A stretch of DNA of 64,000 nucleotides from Bimastos eiseni (GCA_959347315.1 OY365807.1:37101645-37165644), one strand, 5' to 3'. Positions 25,401 through 37,037 are shown, numbered from the stretch's first letter. The notes: generated by a model not told the origin, from the sequence alone. Translations and numbers: made by a program.

Positions 25401-25727
25401 GACGCATCGTCCATCATCGTATACTTGTTTAACTCATAAAACAGAAATAAACCAGGTCTAGATTTGCATCTGTTTGCTGACATTTCCAAACTCAGATGTG
25501 ATGTTCTCCTTGTGCCATAGACAGCTGAAAATGTGTTGCATCCTGATGATCCTTCTCATGCCGTAAATCATGATTCATGCAAACTTGCAAAGCAATGTTT
25601 GATGGGAGTTCTAGGATGAGTTGTTCACGATATATATATAGATAACGAGCGTTGAACGGCTAAAGGAAGATCCGCAGAGATAAAAGTACGACTGTGTTGC
25701 TATGCCTCTGAGACTAATTTTACAGTA

Positions 25728-25730
<3 letters not shown>
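22473..25730. other. Unassigned AT-rich sequence
   Basis: Holds short TATG/TGTG runs near 22725-22795 and TAGGCCTA octamers near 22664 and 23602. The block at 24000-24290 looks like noncoding repeat DNA but I cannot name a family. No exon supported. Confidence 0.4.

Positions 25731-25786
<56 letters not shown>
25731..25786. repeat. (TA)n microsatellite
   Basis: About 27 uninterrupted TA units. Confidence 0.95.
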
Positions 25787-25787
<1 letters not shown>

Positions 25788-27639
25788 TAGAGGAAAGTAT
25801 GCAGCCATATATCTAACAGAAACAAGCACCAGATGACTATAATTATAGTTTTACTTTAATCCGATGAGGTCATAGTAGAACCACAGAGCGGAACGAAGGA
25901 GTGCGGAAACGTAGGTTCCGATCACAAATAACAGAATAATCGATCAATCCGGTCAGTTGATGGCATCCCATTGGATATGGTCAATCTTGTATATGAAAAG
26001 GTAGGGATATGAGATGGTGGGCATAAGGATGTGGGCATGTGAGGTAGGCATACAGTATAGGAAGTGCTGTGGGCGTATGAGATAGAGGCATATGAGGTGG
26101 GTAACTTGACAAATGATGTGGGCATTAGAAGGTATCCCATCATATCAGGTACATCGATCCAATACCGACCGACCAACTTCTGCCACCAAAAAGATCGATT
26201 GACTTTGGCGCCGATTTATTGTCGTGCGCGTGCATTGAGTGAATTAACTGTGAATTGATCATAATTAGAGCTTATTGATGCTCACTGCATGTCTGCGCAT
26301 AATATGCACAGTCGCATTGAATGGTTTGTGTGTGTACGTGTCTGCGTGCGTGTCTGTGTCTGTATGTGTGCGTGTGGGTGTATTGTGTTAAGCATCCTAG
26401 AAGTGGCTTGTAAACTACTGGTGATACCATAAAAATCGGTGTTATTATATTAAATTACATTAAACTATGCAGTGCATCACGTTACATTGCATTGCATTAC
26501 ATTACGCAATTATTACACAACGCTCTAGGTCTACTTATGATCTAACTTAGCAGTCTGCTGCAGGTAAGCAGAACGTCAATGAGTGATGTATACCATATCA
26601 GTGGTAACGCACAATCAGAATGTAGGCCTGCAAAGAAGTTTTATCTATAGACGACGCTTTTTGAATAGACTTACACCTACAGTGACCTAGTTAGTGATCA
26701 TTGGCACACGGACTATATCGGCTTCAGTTCTTTAGCAATCACAAATTGAACTTAAATGCAGGCTAATATAAAGAGAAGATATAAGATTTCAAGGTTTGTA
26801 ACATGGAATACTAGTTCATCGTGGAATCTACTGCTAGAAATTCCCGCAAAGGGATCCACAGTTCCACACCACAACAAGGTAGATTTTCGCTGTTCAAGAA
26901 CACGTTATGCGCTTTTAAAACTATGCCAGAAGTTGGTCCAGAACACGGCTACGGTTAATTAATCGAAAACGTTGTCTGGGACCCAGGGAGAGTATAATAC
27001 TACTCTTGAAACGAATTTACGCTCAGGATACCGAACATCGTAATCCAAAGTTTTTTCGTTAAAAACAATTGTCACCTCACTAGAAGCGGAATTGAAGAGC
27101 CGAATTCTAAGGCACAAATAGATGAAACCAGTGGAAGGTTTGAGATAGTAATGAACAGAAGGAAAACTAGAATAATGGTTATTGAATTGACCAAAGAGAA
27201 ACAAATAGCCAGCAGCATCTAAAAACAAAGAAGAGTTTATTGTGTGAGTAGAAAACTAGTTTATTGATAGGAGGACTCGTAGCCGCAAATGACAGCAGCG
27301 TGAAAGACATCCACAGAAGAAAAGAATGAACCTGATCAGCATTTGTAGTATTGAACAGCAGACAGAGATAAAGAGAAATTAGAGTGAAAATCAAGACTAT
27401 TTATTACAGATGATGAAACATTTTCCTATGCAGTTCGCCTTAGTTGTTAAAAAGAAAAAACTTATTGGAAAAGCGGGAGAGAACGTCGTTTTTCAAGGGA
27501 ATAAGAGGCCTAAACTGGGGCAAACGAAGAAACTTAGGCAATTTCACTTCTTTTTCTAGGCTAATTCTTGAAGTGCTAGACGCTGGCACTCATCATGTGC
27601 AGAGCTCGCACAGATCATCTGCCCTCTTACTTGTCCCTT
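25787..27639. other. Unassigned AT-rich sequence
   Basis: A TGTG(C)-rich stretch lies at about 26325-26385. No gene or mobile element recognised. Confidence 0.4.
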
Positions 27640-27905
27640 GTGGTCACACTTTGCAGCTCTGTTAAAGACCGCTCCTCTCTTAGATCAGGATCCGATGGAA
27701 GTACATGCATATACTGCTCCTAGTACACGTCTTGTCTTCGGCCGGTGGTCATTCACTGCTGCCGGTTCATCCATCTGGAACGCTCTACCTTTTCATGTTC
27801 ACAACTCTCTCAGCGAGTCTGTCTTTCGCTCTAAACTGAAAACCTACCTCCTCCAGTCTGTCTATGGAAAACGCTCGAATGTTATCTCCTTGTCTTTAGT
27901 TTAGC
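27640..27905 (+). mobile_element. LINE fragment, ORF2 C-terminal end
   Basis: The translation contains APSTRLVFGRWSFTAAGSSI, then IWNALPFHVHNSLSES and VFRSKLKTYLLQSVYG. This is the FSxAxxxxWNxLPxxxR...FxxxLKTYLF signature at the end of CR1/L2-type ORF2. The frame is open here for 88 codons, but upstream similarity drops into other frames and no reverse transcriptase precedes it, so it is a short 5'-truncated copy. Confidence 0.8.
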
Positions 27906-29078
27906 TCTTTCATGCACCGACACGAAATGGAAATCTTGGCGACAGAGGAAAAATAGGAAAAGGCCCCACCCACGCCTTAGATGAACAGTATATACCTACA
28001 GGTCCAAACTTAATAACAGCACAAGACACACACAAACATGCACACACACACCTACGGGATCACCCACGCAAACCACCTCCTACACACTCACACGCGCGCA
28101 TGCCCACACACGCACACACCTTCCCACACGTATATATATATATGCGGCTGCTATTTGAGCTTTGTATGTATTTGTGTTCGTTTATGTAATACATTTATGT
28201 ATGTATGTATGTATGTATGTAATACATATGTATAGAAATGTACGTATATGCAGGCTGTCAAGGATAATGGAAAAAAGCCTAAAAAGGATAGAAACTCTGA
28301 AGAAAGATGGAAGGACGGAGAGCGAGAGGCAGCAGAGATGGAACGGGTGACAAGTATTTATGAGAAGCGATACATTGAGAGTTCAGTCAACAATGGCTTA
28401 TTGCGATCAGAGGAGGTCGTTGGGAAGATGACATGTGGCAGTTTATCATCGCAAGGACCCACAGCAGCCGAGCTCGATGATGCTGTTGCTGTTGTTGTTG
28501 CTGCTGCTGATGCTGCTGCTGCTGTCGGAACGAGATGCTAACAAATCAATCACTAATGGCATGTAATAATTTGGCCACAGGCAATTCAGAGGCACAGTAA
28601 GAATATTGATATTGTGGCATCGTCGTTCTTATGCCACTACCATCAGTATCGTCACCATCATCATCATCATCATCATCACCAAGAGGCCTACTACAAGTGT
28701 CCATATCATCATTGCAATTAACACACCATCATACAATCTACGCTACTATCATTACCACCGTCATCACCACTGGAAATATTGTCATCATTGCCATATCAAC
28801 TTCCTCAACATTATCAGCACAATAAGAGAACATTGTGTCTTCATCGTCACCACTGTCATCGTCATCATGACCATCATCACCATCAGTGTATTTATCACCA
28901 CAATGCCGTTATCATCACGTTCGTAATCAACTTTAGCTTACTGTCAATCGCAGCCACCTTAGCAAAGAAATAGTTTCAACTTGGGCTTTTGGTGAAGGGA
29001 AGCTTTTTATGAAGCTTTGAACTCTGACCTGGTGAATTAGCATTTTTTTGGTACTTGTCCTATTTCTGAACACTCTCC
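27906..29078. other. Unassigned sequence with CA and CAT microsatellites
   Basis: CA-rich run at about 28020-28125, TATG run at 28195-28220, GCT-rich stretch near 28480-28520 and CAT/CAC repeats at about 28645-28890. No gene supported. Confidence 0.4.
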
Positions 29079-29596
<518 letters not shown>

Positions 29597-30320
29597 GTTC
29601 GTTTGTTATACATCTGACAAACTGCATCAGTTTACAATAGATCAGAAATAAAGAAAGATACTGAGAGTTAAATGAGAGTTACATGTAATGTTTACAATGA
29701 TGTGCCTCTGATCAGTCGCTTGTGCCACTTAGTTCTCAACTGTCTACTTAACCTCTTCTAAATATTGCTAATCTAACATAGGCAGCAGCCTCTTTGTCTT
29801 GCGGACTGATTGTCTGGATATTGACCTGATTACGGATGATTTTGGAGCACCTTCGGTTGATGCCTTGGGCATTACACACAGGCGTAATCGAGTTTACGAG
29901 TTACAGTTACATGTACCATCATTATTATGGTAATTGCTGGTATTTCAATGCAGACAAGAAATGCACAAAGAAAATTTTAAACTCTGGACGACAACAAACA
30001 TTCTTGTGGCTTCTATCGACATAAATTCACGCGGAATTTAATTTACATAATGATAATTATTACAATTAGTTTATAGATTTTTATTTATTATGTATTATTT
30101 ACATAAGAACGACACATACCCTATACATGACCAATAAAATCATCAAGCGTGATTTAGTGATATGTGCAGTAAGACCAAGTCCGTATTCATTATTCATCTA
30201 TTGTTATTTTCAGAATATAGGGCATTATAATATTATTTTGAAGAACCTGCAACGAGCGTTTTGCTATTGAAACTGTCAAACTGCTTTGACAAGGGAAGCT
30301 GAGTGGATTCTCGGTACGTG
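29597..30320. other. Unassigned AT-rich sequence
   Basis: No gene or repeat family recognised. Confidence 0.4.
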
Positions 30321-30793
30321 ACGTTTTGGTGCAGCGCCGTTTTGGCACAGGGCGATTTGGCTCAGATCTCTGATACAATAATATTGTATATTATATATCT
30401 TATGTAAGTATATTATATGGCAATCAAAGACTTTAGTGTAGAAAATTATTCCCCATGGCAAATCAGATTAAGCCTCGGGAGCGTCGGTATAGTAAAAGAG
30501 GAATCGGTGAAAAGAATCATGCTTAAATGGACGCTGGATTGATGAAAATAGTAATGCATGAATGGAAGCTGGATTGATGAAAAATAATACGGTATAATTG
30601 GAGGCGGGATTGATGAAAAGATTGTAACTAGAAGAGTTCAATGACCAGTAGAATTCTCATATCCATCTATTTAAGCATGATTCTTTTCATTGTTCCAGTT
30701 CCCAGTTTAGCATAATAATTTTCATCGATCATGCCTTGTATTACATTATATAGGTATCTGCCCCAAAACGTCCTGCGCCAAAACGTCCTGCTC
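30321..30793. mobile_element. Foldback/MITE-like element with repeat-built inverted ends
   Basis: The left end has three tandem 13-16 bp units (ACGTTTTGGTGCAGCG, CCGTTTTGGCACAGGG, CGATTTGGCTCAG). The right end (30759-30793), read as reverse complement, has ACGTTTTGGCGCAGG and ACGTTTTGGGGCAG, so the arms are inverted repeats made of direct subrepeats. Inside is a second inverted pair, a perfect 20-bp match between 30509-30528 and 30669-30688 (GAAAAGAATCATGCTTAAAT), enclosing three GGATTGATGAAAA copies. It has no coding capacity. The exact termini and target duplication are not clear. Confidence 0.6.
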
Positions 30794-31109
30794 CGGTGGA
30801 TTTTAGCTAGGCCCGTCCCAAGGATATTTTGGACCCTAAGCAGGTTTCATTTTGGGGTCCATCCCACTGGGAATTTGGAAGTGCTTGGGCGATAGACGAA
30901 TGGTAGGCCTATGTAACGTTCACGTAGTATAACGGCGTAGAGAACAGACGCGTTTTCGATGCCCTCTAACCTTCCCAAAGGTTGACGCATCCCGTCATTC
31001 GCAAGGTTGCTTTGGGAAAACAAAGTGATTGGCACCCTGCACGGCCATCATGCAGTTAAACTCGATTCCTGCAATAACTTGTAATCATCCGTTCATATAA
31101 CGACTTGCA
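30794..31109. other. Unassigned sequence
   Basis: No gene recognised. Confidence 0.4.
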
Positions 31110-31169
31110 AGTCATAAGTCATAAGTCATAAGTCATAAGTCATAAGTCATAAGTCATAAGTCATAAGTA
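31110..31169. repeat. 7-bp tandem repeat (GTCATAA)n
   Basis: About eight copies of the heptamer. It is not a telomeric repeat. Confidence 0.95.
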
Positions 31170-31530
31170 TGCCTCTCTCCAAGTTGTCTCTATGTCTGCC
31201 AAGTGCCAACAGTCTTATAATGTGGGAATATTTCGGTATATATGCATTGTATGTCCACGTGGATGTGCCTCTCTATTATTATTTGTCTTTCTCTGTCTCT
31301 TGACGAATGCCTCCATCCTTCTATCTCTCCGTCTCTATCATGAAATGCTGTGGTGACATGAGATGAGATGAGATGACATGGAATGTCATGAGATGACATG
31401 GGATGAGACGAGACCATTTAGATGAAGTAATTGTGTTGTTGTTGTTGTTGTTGATATTGCTTCTATTCGTTCTGTGCAGGTGGGTGGTCGGTCGGTCGTT
31501 TCTTTGATCATTCGTTCGATGACGTCATAG

Positions 31531-32764
31531 AATGTCGTCATCCGATGCGTTTGATGTGTCTGCCCGAGTGGCATCGACGACCAAGGACTCCATCTACGTC
31601 AAGTGGCACGTCGAGAACGCCTTACATCCGCCGAGCAGGGACCTCTTGCTTCGCATCCAGGGCTTCCAGGTCCGCTACCAGGCCGTGGGAAGCACGGTCG
31701 TCCAGTACAGCCACCGTCTCGAAGCGTCGGCCAGCGCCTACGACATCACTCAACTGCACGAGAATACCTACTACGACATCTGCGTTAAAGTCTTCGTCAA
31801 GCTCAACTCCACCATCCCATCTGGCGGTGGTGCAGGTGGTGGATCGGTGGGTCCCGCCAGCGCTCAAGACGTCTGCGTGAAGGGAACGACAGCCACTGAC
31901 TCCCTGGCCGTTGCCCTTGGCAGCACATTCGGTGCCTTCTTGGCGCTTGGCTTCATCGTCTTTCTCGTGTTTCTCGCCAAGTGGCAGCACACGCGCAGGA
32001 TGCGCAAGCAGAAGCTCGTCACTTCCGGTTACGACGAGAACGGCGTCGAACAGCTGAGAGGCTGCGACGACCCCAAGGAGACGTTCGTCGGGTCTGGCAC
32101 TCGATTCCACGACGACCTGGCAATGAGCGAGCTGAGCGGTCAGTCGTCCGAAGTCTCCATTGCGCTCTATGCTGACCAGATGCAGGACAACGTGGACGGC
32201 AATGCTAGAGGAGGAGGCGGAGGAGAAGGAGGAGGGGTAGGAGGAGGAGGAGATGGGGGAAGAGGAGGAGAAGAAGGAGGAGGGTTAGGAGGAGATGGGG
32301 GAGGCAGTTTCCATTCGTCCAGCGGTCCCTCTAGCGGTCTGCCTCGGAATCAACAGGAAGCATCGGAATTAGTGCACCATTGGATTGCGGGGACGTCCAA
32401 CTCTGCACCGGACTGCGAGGAAGGGGGCAACTGGCTGCTGAGACCGCCTCCGATTCCAGGTGTCATCCTACGACCTCAGACTGGAACTGCAGATGCTGAA
32501 ACGGAAGAAAAGAAGCGCCAGAGGGCTAATACGCCCAGCTCCTCAGCAGGACTTCCGGCATCGTCATCAGAGTCCCAAAGCCACACCAGACTCACGGAGC
32601 ACGGAGCACCTCGAGAGAAGCAACGACCACCTGCAAGAGGCAACGGAGAGGGCGAAGAGCACCGACCGACAAACGACGAACATTCTGGAGCACAGCAGCA
32701 GCAGCAGCAGCAACACCTGTTTGCCCATCGGGCGCTCAAACCAACATCAAGTAATCTCTGGTAG
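31531..32764 (+). CDS. Last coding exon of a single-pass receptor with a fibronectin type III domain
   Basis: The frame is open for about 410 residues from just after an AG at 31529-31530; stops at 31505 and 31520 in the same frame exclude a longer exon. I therefore read it as an internal start by splicing, since the first Met (31532) is not followed by a signal peptide. Residues about 5-118 look like a fibronectin III domain, with core W25, Y49, an ITQLHENTYYDICV strand and a Cys pair (C84, C115). That Cys pair is also seen in LRR-type neuronal receptors such as FLRT and LRFN. Residues about 126-149 form a transmembrane helix, followed by basic stop-transfer residues (RRMRKQK). The cytoplasmic tail has a Gly-rich tract (227-258), a Ser/Pro-rich part and poly-Gln (388-394). 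Adhesion or signalling at the plasma membrane is likely. The N-terminal ectodomain exons were not found, so the family is open. Confidence 0.75.
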
Positions 32765-33278
32765 TAAGACAGCTGCTACATCTGCAGCCGCCAATCACAC
32801 GTGACTGACTACAAGCTGGACTCCGAACGTCGTCTGCTATAAACACGCGGCCTCTGAATATCTGCTCCACGTCATGTAACACAACAACGTTTGCAGCCGA
32901 TAGATGGCGTATTGACGGCACTGGCCGACCGACCGACCAACAAACTGTTGCAGAACAGTCAACATTTACCAATATTATATATTTAACATAAGTTATGCAC
33001 GAGTGTGTTTATGTGTCTGAATTCTGCGTACATGTGTAGCTATATATTATATGTAAACATATAAATAATTTATATGCACACAAAGAACAACTCAGAATCG
33101 TTGAATGTGTACAGTATATATGGCATATATATGCATATATATACATATATATACATATATATACATATATATATACATATATATACATATATATACATAT
33201 ATATACATATATATACATATATATACATAAATATACATATATATACATATATATGTATATATATGGCATGCCATGAAG
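32765..33278 (+). other. Probable 3' untranslated region of the receptor gene
   Basis: No open frame of interest lies between the receptor stop codon and the AATAAA at 33279. The region includes a CATATATATA repeat. Confidence 0.5.
33116..33266. repeat. ACATATATAT 10-bp period microsatellite
   Basis: Alternating TA runs punctuated by ACA every 10 bp over about 150 bp. Confidence 0.9.
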
Positions 33279-33284
33279 AATAAA
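33279..33284 (+). terminator. Polyadenylation signal AATAAA
   Basis: Canonical hexamer 515 bp after the receptor stop codon, on the same strand. It is the first good candidate that I see downstream. Confidence 0.45.
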
Positions 33285-33443
33285 GCCTATAAATCAGTCA
33301 AAACCGTTTTCTGAAACAACGTTTCAGTCTTTACAAAATGGACAAGACACTTAGAAAGATAAGCATTTGGCACTTACCAAGAAATTGTCGATCATTTTTT
33401 AATGATAATAATAATAATAATAATAATGATGATGATGATGATG

Positions 33444-33484
<41 letters not shown>

Positions 33485-33795
33485 CCGTCAGCGCACTTGC
33501 ACGTACAACAGTCCTTCTGCGCTTTTCCAAAAATACTGACAGGCTGACTGACAGCTCTTTAATTTAATATTATTATTATTGTTATTATTATAGTAATGAT
33601 AATAATAATTACAATGATAGCGAGGCTTCTTTACTTTTCCAGCGTTTATCTATCTTTATTCAACGCTATAATCTTGTGGCCTTCCAGGGCACCTTTCACA
33701 CACTCCCAGAAGACGAGGCCTGACCATTCGGACAACGGTTTTAACATAATATTAGTAATCACTAAGTCCTTGGGGGAATGAAGTACCTCAGGGCA
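33285..33795. other. Unassigned sequence between the receptor gene and the retrotransposon
   Basis: Contains two AAT/ATT inverted microsatellite clusters (33397-33484 and about 33569-33610). No gene recognised. Confidence 0.4.
33397..33484. repeat. (AAT)n-(GAT)n-(ATT)n inverted microsatellite
   Basis: About eight AAT units, six GAT units, then about 13 ATT units. The AAT and ATT blocks are complementary and could pair as a hairpin. Confidence 0.9.
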
Positions 33796-33840
33796 AAATA
33801 ATAATAATAATAATAATAATTATTAATAATAATAATAATA
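33796..33840. repeat. (AAT)n tract at the 5' junction of the retrotransposon
   Basis: AAT/TAA units end exactly where the element's open frame begins (CCG at 33841). Confidence 0.9.
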
Positions 33841-36030
33841 CCGTGTGATCCAGACAGTTCCGATAGCTTCATCCCGCTTCAAGTTTCTAAAGAAGATGTC
33901 GCTAGGGCAATCTCCTCTTTCCCTGCGGGTTCGGCTGGTGGTCCAGATGGCATAACTCCACAACACTTAAAGGATCTGATGGCCTATGGAGCAGATGACA
34001 ACATCGGGCAACATCTATCTGACCTTGTCAATCTGCTCCTAAAGGGAGGTCTATCCGAAGAGGTGAATGAGGTCATCTATGGGGCAAACCTTTTAGCCCT
34101 GAGCAAGAAGGACGGAGGCATAAGACCGATCGCCGTGGGCTACACATGGCGTCGTCTGGCGGCAAAGTGCGCTAATTCGCATGCTGTAACAAGGCTGTTT
34201 CAACTGCTCGCACCCATTCAGCTTGGGGTAGGCATTCCAGGAGGCGCTGAGGCAGCTGTCCATGCGACACGTCGTTGGATAACCACAATGCCTGAGGACA
34301 GCGTCCTAGTGAAGCTCGACTTCGCCAATGCCTTTAACACTCTGCGCAGAGATTGTCTTCTAGAGGCAGTTGCTAGAGAGATCCCAGAGCTCTACCACTT
34401 TGCTCACGCTGCCTATTCAAACCGTCCACTGTTGCGCTATGGTTCAAACACAATTCGATCCGAAGAAGGAACGCAGCAAGGCGATCCTTTGGGACCTCTG
34501 GAATTCTGTCTTGTGCTGCAACCGATTCTGATGAAGCTTCGTTCGGATCTGCGTATCGGATATGTGGATGACTTGACATTGGGAGGTAACAAGGAAACAG
34601 TGGCCGACGACGTTCAATTAATCGAGCAGGAATCAAAGAAAATGGGATTGCTATTGAACCGCAGCAAATGCGAAATCGCGTGTCACAACACCCAGATGCC
34701 GAACAATGACCCTGCGTTCCAAGAGTTCACGAGCATAGCCCTCGAGGACATGACCTTGTTGGGTGCACCTCTGATTTCAGATCCAGCTGTGAACATGGTC
34801 GTTAATTCAAAGGCCAATGACCTCGAGAGGGCAATCGGAAGATTGTCCTTGCTTTATACACATGACGCTCTGGTTCTGCTGAGAAACAGTCTAAGTGTAC
34901 CGAAGCTCTTGTACAGTCTGCGCACAGCAGTCTGCGCTGATTGCCCGGGCTTGGCTCGGTTTGATCAACTGCTGAGAGTAGGACTGTCAACCATTTTAAA
35001 TGTGGACCTTGACAATGACCGCTGGCTCCAGGCTTCTTTGCCGGTGAGAGATGGTGGTCTGGGAGTTCGTTGTGCATCTACGCTGGCACTTTCTGCCTTT
35101 CTGGCTTCTGCTGCTGGTACAAGCGAACTCCAGGCATGCATCCTACCAACAGAGTCTGCTGAGGAACCATATGAACGTGCGAGTTCAGCACTCAACGCTT
35201 GGAAGACCCTGACAGATGCAGAACCACCAACAGGAGCAGCGAGTCATCGCCAGAAAGAATGGGACCTCCGATTCACAGACAAGGCATGGAAAGGTCTGCT
35301 GGATTCCAATGACAATCCATGCGACCGTGCTCGTCTGCTGGCCTCACGAGCACCTCATTCTGGAGACTGGATGCTAGCGCCCCCTGTGACTGCCCTAGGC
35401 CTGCGCCTCTCAAACGAGGATGTACGACTGGCAGCCGGGTTGAGGCTAGGAACGACGCTCTGCGAGCCACATTTGTGTCACCAATGTCAAGAGAGCGTCG
35501 ACGCAAAAGGGCTCCATGGACTAATTTGTAGAAGAGGCAGCGGAAAACATCAACGACATAGCATGTTGAACGATGTCATCTGGAGAGCTCTTGGGAGGGC
35601 GAAGATTCCAGCGCAAAAGGAACCTCTCGGCTTGGTAAGAGAAGATGGAAAGCGACCGGACGGCGTCACGCTCATTCCTTGGACACGTGGTCGATGTCTG
35701 GTATGGGATGTGACAGTGCCCGACACCTACGCCAAGTCACATCTTGCCGACACATCTATCAGAGCTGGCGAAGCAGCCGAACGCGCAGCTAAGACGAAGA
35801 GGGCCAAGTATTCCACCATAACCAACAACCACGACTTCGTAGCCCTCTCCTTGGAATCCAGCGGCGCTTGGAGCAGTGAAGGACTGCAGTTCATCTCAGA
35901 GTTGGGTAGTCGAACGAGTGCTGCAACCCACGATCCAATGGAGACATCATTTCTGTTCCAAGGTATCTCGGTTGTTCTTCAGCGTGGGAACGCAGCCTGC
36001 CTCTTCGGGACATTGCCAACACTCACTTAG
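33841..36030 (+). CDS. Non-LTR retrotransposon polyprotein with reverse transcriptase and C-terminal restriction-like endonuclease, 5'-truncated
   Basis: The frame is open for 729 codons. The first Met is at 33979, but conserved coding sequence starts earlier (FPAGSAGGPDGITPQHL), so the Met is not the native start. Numbering from that Met: KKDGGIRPIAVGYTWRRLA (about 43-61), motif A LDFANAF with D114, motif B EEGTQQGDPLGPL (162-174), and catalytic YVDD at 195-198. Then come a thumb-like region, a CX2CX9HX3C knuckle (C500, C503, H513, C517), and an endonuclease-like RPDG...WDVTV with D561 and D577 and a later Lys (K586). The order of reverse transcriptase, Cys-His knuckle and PD-D/E-x-K endonuclease is that of the R2/R4/NeSL group. 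The flanking (AAT)n tracts recall Dong/R4 elements, which enter TAA repeats. N-terminal DNA-binding domains are missing by truncation. No stops or frameshifts suggest a young insertion. Confidence 0.88.
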   Translation, partial: PCDPDSSDSFIPLQVSKEDVARAISSFPAGSAGGPDGITPQHLKDLMAYGADDNIGQHLSDLVNLLLKGGLSEEVNEVIYGANLLALSKKDGGIRPIAVGYTWRRLAAKCANSHAVTRLFQLLAPIQLGVGIPGGAEAAVHATRRWITTMPEDSVLVKLDFANAFNTLRRDCLLEAVAREIPELYHFAHAAYSNRPLLRYGSNTIRSEEGTQQGDPLGPLEFCLVLQPILMKLRSDLRIGYVDDLTLGGNKETVADDVQLIEQESKKMGLLLNRSKCEIACHNTQMPNNDPAFQEFTSIALEDMTLLGAPLISDPAVNMVVNSKANDLERAIGRLSLLYTHDALVLLRNSLSVPKLLYSLRTAVCADCPGLARFDQLLRVGLSTILNVDLDNDRWLQASLPVRDGGLGVRCASTLALSAFLASAAGTSELQACILPTESAEEPYERASSALNAWKTLTDAEPPTGAASHRQKEWDLRFTDKAWKGLLDSNDNPCDRARLLASRAPHSGDWMLAPPVTALGLRLSNEDVRLAAGLRLGTTLCEPHLCHQCQESVDAKGLHGLICRRGSGKHQRHSMLNDVIWRALGRAKIPAQKEPLGLVREDGKRPDGVTLIPWTRGRCLVWDVTVPDTYAKSHLADTSIRAGEAAERAAKTKRAKYSTITNNHDFVALSLESSGAWSSEGLQFISELGSRTSAATHDPMETSFLFQGISVVLQRGNAACLFGTLPTLT

Positions 36031-36063
36031 CTCATCATGGGCGATAACAGCATAATGTGAAAC

Positions 36064-36068
<5 letters not shown>

Positions 36069-36098
<30 letters not shown>

Positions 36099-36124
36099 TA
36101 ATAATAATAATAATAAAAATAATG
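36069..36124. repeat. (AAT)n tract at the 3' junction of the retrotransposon
   Basis: AAT/TAA units begin about 38 bp after the element's stop codon. With the upstream tract they bracket the insertion. Confidence 0.9.
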
Positions 36125-36218
36125 GCCTTAACAACAGACCTAGAACCTAAATCAGAAGCTGCCTTGAGCATAAGCGCAACACGGGCTAAAGAAACACTCA
36201 AAGCTTAATTGTGGTGAC

Positions 36219-36220
<2 letters not shown>

Positions 36221-36276
<56 letters not shown>

Positions 36277-36285
36277 TAATGTTAA
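36221..36285. repeat. (AAT)n microsatellite
   Basis: A further long AAT array separated from the previous one by about 95 bp of unique sequence. Confidence 0.95.
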
Positions 36286-36898
36286 TAATAGTAATAATAG
36301 CAACAACAATTACAATAGCAATGACTGCAACAACAACAACAATGATGATAAATAAATAATAAATATTATAAATTCTACGCACTATGCTGTTGTCATATAA
36401 GTTTCTCAATATGAGGAATATAATGTACATGTGATGTTAGCTTGTAGGCCTTTATATGGGAGCTGAGGGCTTGTGCGTAACCCAAGCTATATAATTATAT
36501 ATAATATATATATATAAACATATTCAACTATTTATATTCATTGATCCATTGTGGTTTTATTTATAGGACAGATAGATTCTATTCGGATCTATTTATAGGT
36601 AAATTGAAGAGCACGAATGAATGAGAGCAATATTGCCTGAGAGATAATATCAATCGCTGTTATCAATGCAAGATTCACATCAACAAAGTCTTCAGGAAGA
36701 GAAAAAAAGGACAGGACGATGAAGAGAATCAGGAAGAGGACGAGGAGTAGGACTATGAAGAGGACAAAGAATAGGACAACGAAGAGGACGAATAAGAGAA
36801 AGAGGACGAAAATTAGACAAAAAGAGGACAATGAAGAGGATGAGGACGATGACGAAGAAGAGGACAAGGATATAAAAAGAAGATCAATGTAGCAGAAA
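36286..36898. other. Unassigned AT- and purine-rich sequence
   Basis: GAGGAC-type purine repeats at about 36700-36870. No gene recognised. Confidence 0.4.
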
Positions 36899-37037
36899 TA
36901 TAAACATATATACATATATACATATATACATATATACATATATACATATATACATATATACATATATACATATATACATATATACATATATACATATATA
37001 CATATATATACATATACATATATACATATATACATAT
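36899..37037. repeat. CATATATA 8-bp period microsatellite
   Basis: Tandem CATATATA units over about 135 bp; Tyr-Met-Ile-Cys frames are products of the repeat. Confidence 0.9.

Noticed and set aside
31110..31169. Interstitial telomere repeat
   Set aside because: The heptamer GTCATAA is not TTAGGG or a known telomere variant.
33979..36030. Host gene starting at Met 33979
   Set aside because: Reverse transcriptase homology extends 46 codons upstream to the AAT junction, and the domain order is that of a retrotransposon.
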